A DNA stretch of 64,000 nt from contig JAVLUZ010000145.1 of NCBI GenBank assembly GCA_036768485.1, positions 18,363,706 through 18,427,705 of the forward strand. Reading direction: 5' to 3'. Shown here in pieces: positions 38,201 to 44,200 of the stretch. The position numbers were made by a program, and so were the translations under genes. Origin of the DNA: Mermis nigrescens. Its lineage: Eukaryota > Nematoda > Enoplea > Mermithida > Mermithidae. Each line of letters begins with the position of its first letter. Position 1 is the first letter of the stretch. The notes under the pieces are model-generated. The model was given only the letters and a program-made list of their open reading frames with translations, made no database searches and was not told the origin of the DNA.

Positions 38201-41200
38201 AATAACAAGAACAGAAAAAACTTTTGAAACCTGAAATATTTTCAATAAATTTGTAGCTGCTTGTACTAACTTTGATAAAACACTTTCGGTCTACGTACAT
38301 ATGGCGTGTGGAATTGTTCTTTCTCGCCAGTGGCCACTGGTTTTTTATCGGAAAGTAGCTTTTAAATTTTAGTACTTCTGTAAAGTTCGTAGAGGTAAGT
38401 TGTGATAGGACATACAGTGAAGGGTGTAGTCGTTGATTTTGAAGGGTGTAGTCTTTGATTTTTTCGAGGTAGTTTTCTCTGAAGACATGTGCTAGAAACA
38501 TTAGACTGTGTTTTTCATGGGCAATGACCAGACATGCACAACATTGGAATTTGGGGGAAGGGTGGGTTGAAATTTTAAAGTACCTTTTAGTAGTGTTTTT
38601 TTGTACTCGGCAAAGATTTTTCCCGATGTACAAAGACTTTTCGGGACCGTCTTTGTACATGTACAAAGATTTTTGGGGAGACAAAAATTGCAAAAAAGGT
38701 CTGAAATTTGTAAATATTTTCGGCGCTTCGCGCTGAAATGAGTGATTGTATGTTCTATATATCTTTATAATGGCAGAAATTGCATTTCAGAAGAAAAATT
38801 TCAGATTTTTCGGCGCTTCGCGCCGTTTTAAGACGATTTTTAGGGAATTTTGGCCTTAGAGAGCCATAAATTAGCTAAAATACACTACCAAAAGTCGAAC
38901 AACTCTGTTTTTACCACACTAAAATCGCTACTGTACCATATTATAGTATCCACAAATTTGTGTGTTCAAAATGTACAAAGACTTTTGGGGACCATCTTTA
39001 TACATGTACAAGCGGACCTTGTACAAATAACTGCCTTTTGGGCCTTAAACTGGTGGTTACGCGTCGAAAACATCGTTTTTCGGCGTTTCTAACGTTGCTC
39101 TATCTTTCTAGAGCATAAAAACATGAAAATTTCGAGAAAAATAAAAAAGTGTAACAAATTCAACGAAATGTAGTAAAAACATGAGCATATGGCGCTTAGC
39201 GCCGAAAATTTGATAATTTTGAGCAAATATATTTGATTAAAAACGCTTAAAAACACTTTTTCCACGTTTTTTTGAAAATTTTTAGAAACTTTCGAAAAAT
39301 CGCGAATTCTGGTGAAAAAAAATTCCTGGGGCTTTCACACCTTTTGCTTAAAGGACATTTTCATAAGTCATGGTTTCAGCATGTACGAGTATTGTTATGT
39401 TGAGCGATTTTTTCAGCGGAGTTTTGATTCCTGGTGGATTTGGGAATCGCGGAGTCGAGGGAAAGATTTTGGCATGCAATCACTGCCGCGTTAATAACAT
39501 TCCTTTGTTAGGTAAGATTAGATATTAGTCGCCTTGATTCGCATTTAATGAACTTTTTGGCTTGAAAAATGTGCGCAAACCCGTCTTATTTATAGCGAGC
39601 TAATAAAGCGCGTATAGTCAGAAAATTAATGATGGGTTCATGCTTACCTGAAATGAATTGCATGATGCGCATACATGCACACGGTCAAAAGTTGTGGTAA
39701 GGGGCATACATACACGGGGGTGAATGGGCATTACCCCCCTCCCCCGCTGAAGGATCGGCCAGACAGGTACTGTCCGGCGATTTTAAGCTGATGGAACATT
39801 TTTTGCATCATTCGCTCTGGATCAGTAGTTTTATGAATTTTTCTCGCAAAAAGCGTCCAAAATTGATCAATTTCTGTATTTTTAAGTGTTACAAGTGATA
39901 CAATGCAATCAAAATGGACTAAAAATGCTTTAAAACTGCGATATTACTACAAAAACAACGTTTTACAGGCTATTTTAATAATTTCTGTAGTTTAAATAGC
40001 AAAAAAATCGTGAACGTTGAATAAACTGTTTTGGATTTACAGTATTTCATCCCCTCCTGCCGACCCTGACCTTGTGCACCTATGTAAGGGTGGGGGGTTG
40101 AATCGAGTTTCCTGGAGGGATGAATACTCAATTTTGCTTTTCAATGTCACATTTTGATACCTATTTCGTCATGCTTCATTCTTCATGAAATTTTCTTGTC
40201 GAATTTCTATGAAAACAATAATAAGGGCGATGGAATAATCTGGAACATTAAACAAGTATATACGAAGTAATGGAAGAAAAGTGCCTGAATGAGCGAATTG
40301 AACATTCTATTGCTCGAAAAATTAGTATTTGTACTAGGAATTTTACTCCAAAAGGTTGCTTGACGCTTTTTCATGGTTCGGGCAATGGGTTTGGTTCCAA
40401 AACGGTCTGAGGGAGGTATGCCCTTCAAAATTGCTTATAGGGGATACCCCATACGCCGCCCAGTGCGCATGTGTGACGATGCGTGGCTAAGCTTAGAGGC
40501 AGCAATTAATAAATACTAGACATGTTCAGACCAGATTTATGTACGTAGCATGGGAATTCTAAATTTTGACATTTTAAAGTGCATTTTTGTGTACAAAAAC
40601 GGTGGATACGCGTCAAAAGTATCATTTTTGGCGTTTCAGATCATGCTACATGTTCCTTATAACGTTATAGAATTTTAAAAATTTCGAACACATATCGGAA
40701 AATTCGAGTACATTGAACAAAATATCGTTAAAAAAAGTATATGGCACGAAACGTCTTAAATTCAAGAGTTTTGAAGCAAAAACGCTTAAGAGAGCACCAT
40801 TTCTACTAATTTTTTCGGAGCTCGCAAATTTTGGGGAATGGTGCAGACATGCACTGCATGACTGGAAGTTTTGGGGTCTTCAGATCAGCCCTTATAAATT
40901 TCTCAATGGGGTTTCCCTTTAGTTTAGAAGTGGTGGGATTACATAGCATATAGCGTTTTTTCACCTTTCTGACAATTCTACTTTTTTTCTAGAAGGTGAA
41001 GACCGAAAAAGTTGAAAAGATCTAATTAAACGAAACCGTGTGTGGGTTAATAACCGACTAAGATCAATGCTTTTAGGGTGAAAATCGCAGAAAATATGTA
41101 GCCATGGGCGTACGCAGGAGGGCGGGGGGCGGTCGCCCCCCCCCTTTAGCCCAAAAATAATTTTGGAGAGGTAAGAAAATACATGAAAATTGACATCTTT

Positions 41201-44200
41201 TTATCGAAAAATTCCATGATTTTCGGCGCTTCGCGCCGTAGAATAATTATTCTCATTAATTTAGGCCCGAGCGCATCCAAAAAATGTCATTTTCCATAGC
41301 TTATTTGGCGAAAATAAAATTTTTCGAAACGTTTGAATTTTATTAGCCTAACGGATAGGGCTTCTTCGGAAACGTCAGAAAATGCATTTTATTTGGTGCC
41401 CTGGCGAACGTATATCGAAATATCTGGTCACCAATTTTGAACCGCCCCTCTTCAGAAAATCCTGCTTACGCCCCTGTATGTAGCATATGTACTTAAGTTC
41501 TTTTAGAGAATTGAAATAATGTGGAGCTACTGGGTGAAAACTTTAAATTCAATAACTACTGCGAGCATATTTTTATTTGGATATCTATGTATGTACGCTT
41601 TTTTGCAAGGAATTTCATTCTTGTTTGTTAGGCATATGTCTGGGAATGCAATGTGCCGTTATTGAATTCGCTAGATCTGTTTTGAAGTTGAAGAATGCGA
41701 ATTCCACGGAATTCGATAAAAATACGGATCATCCAGTGGTACGTATTAAGCTTCTTTGGCTTCTATTTTCTTCAAATTTGAGCGATTTATTAGCTTAAGT
41801 CTATGTTTACACTCGCACAATACGTTAATTTTTAGAGGAAACAAAGATAAAATAGATTTCTTATGCTTACTTGCTATCATTCTAGCTTAGTTTTTACTTG
41901 TAATTGTACAAATTTTTTGGAGTATTCGGAATACTTCAGATTCGGCATTTATCAATCTGTTTCCACCTATCAACGCAGAGAGGGTTAGTGGGGGATATTA
42001 CTCCTCCCTCAAATTCTCAAAGGTCAAATTGCAGGTACCCTTTTAATAAAATCAACATCAAATTAAATTTGCATCTTATTTTTTCTAGAGCAGATTTACA
42101 AGTTATAACCTTCGACTTAAGTTTACATAAAGGTAGTTCAGCGCTCACCGAGTCTATGAAGCAAAGATGCTGCCTTCATGATGTAAAATCTGATATGCTT
42201 GTCAAATGCTAATTGAATCAGCCAACACATCTAAAATTATGTATTCGGTGCAAAGCACAGGAAATTTTCTGAATTTTAGCTAAAAATGCTGAAGGTTCGT
42301 CGTAAAATTGCTACATATGTTTTATGTTCTACTTAAATACGAGTACATAAAGTGATTCTATAGATGGTCCCGGTAATCCTCTAATAGAGTCTCAAAATTT
42401 GAGTCTTATACAACAAACAATAATTTTTTAAAAGCTTGCATTTTTATCTTAAACGTATCCGATTAATTGCTTTAGGTGGTTTCTTTTGACTAATTAAACC
42501 GCAAGTGCTTTTCCATATTTGACTAGAATTGCATCATAATACAATATCGGGGGTTTTATTTATTTGGCATTTACATTCCCTATCATTTCTGCTTATTTAC
42601 CTTATGTCATACCCCAAGTTTTTCTTCAGTTTACTTCTTTGCTGTTCGCCATTGTTATTGTAAATACGTAAATTTTAATGTGATTTATTCAGATTCTTCA
42701 TTTCGTTCAGATTATTGATATGCCGGAACACAATACGGGGAAAATGGGCGGCACGATGAGACTCGGTCTGAAGCGTTCTTATTTCAAGCCAGGCCCGTCA
42801 AAAATAAGTATTAAACCGTTTTATGCAATAATGTATGTATATCTCACATTGTGTATACGGGGGTGTGGAGCATAGCTGGGCGGCACCATAATTCTGGGGG
42901 GTGCAAGATTTTTCAAAGGTCAAAAAACGGCCTTAAAAATGGTTGTATGACGAAAAACACCATTTTTCAAGGTTTCTCATAGAGTACTATCCATTGGCAT
43001 TAAAAAATTGCGACAAAAAAACAGAAAAAAAATTCAGGAGGGGTATTTTGGTTTCTGGGAGTTATATTGGTTTCTGGGGGATATTTTGGTTTCTCGGGGG
43101 GTGCATACCCCAAACCCTACACGCCCAGGTATGGTGTGGATTATACCCTACCAGGACCCTGGACTTCTGAAAGGCATACCCCCTCAGGCCGTTTCGGAAC
43201 TGATCTATTGCTCAAACCACGAAATAGCGTCAAAGGACGTTAAACATGTAACAGGGGGTGGGGAATCCCCCACCCAAAGTTGATTGTCCCTTCATCCCGC
43301 CGAAGCCAGAAAATTTTTGACCCCAACTCCGATTTTGGTAAAAAATAAAATTGAAAGAGCAAAAAACTTAAACTGAAAATAATTAAAAACACAAACGTTT
43401 AAATTTTGTTTTTTTAGAAAGTTTGTACGCGGCGAAAAAGGATGAAGCAGGTCGCGAGTACATTGAAGAAAGGCATCGGCATAGATACGAAGTGAATCCG
43501 GATTATGTTTCCGATTTCGAGAAAAACGGATTTCGGTTTGTAAGCACAGATGTTGACGGCAAAAGAATGGAAATTTGTGAATTGAAGGGTAAGAAAAATC
43601 GTGTTCTTTTTTCATTGCCATGAAAATAAAACTATGGTGATTCAAAGTGTACGGTAAGTTCGTATATGTATTAAAATCCACGAAATGGGCCGTTTAGGCG
43701 CCACACTCTTTGTAATATTATTAATTATTTACATTTCTTTTATGATTAAAGTATAATACAGATTCTGAAAGCCCATTCAATTCTCTACGTGATGGTATAA
43801 ATTACTTCTAGAATATCTTAGAATTTGGTGAGATAATTAAATGCAATTAAAATTACACTGGATTTTCTACAGGTTTTACAGTCGTACACAAATGAATACT
43901 CATCGAATCGAAAAGAACAATATGCTATTTTGTAGCTTGTAGAACCTGCTTTCTGAATATATAACGAATTTTAAAATTGCTTCGAAATTGATTTAATTTG
44001 AATCATTTATAAGTTGCTTGCGCCAAAACGGCGGCGCCATAACGTCGTAGACCCTAAAATCCTGGTTTTCATGAAAGTTCGAATAAGTGGATTGTATTTT
44101 TTGATGTTTTCCTCACTTTTGCTGTTTTAATTGCCTGCTATCATTTACGCAAAATTATATAATTCCTTCTATCTGTTATCTGTGTATCAAATCTAATGCA

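Noticed and set aside
38148..38693. 181-codon open frame on the minus strand
   Set aside because: Its first part is the translated CTTTGTAC/hairpin end of a family C MITE (KSLYMYKDG type, which recurs in many frames of the window), and the rest is intronic sequence without a domain.
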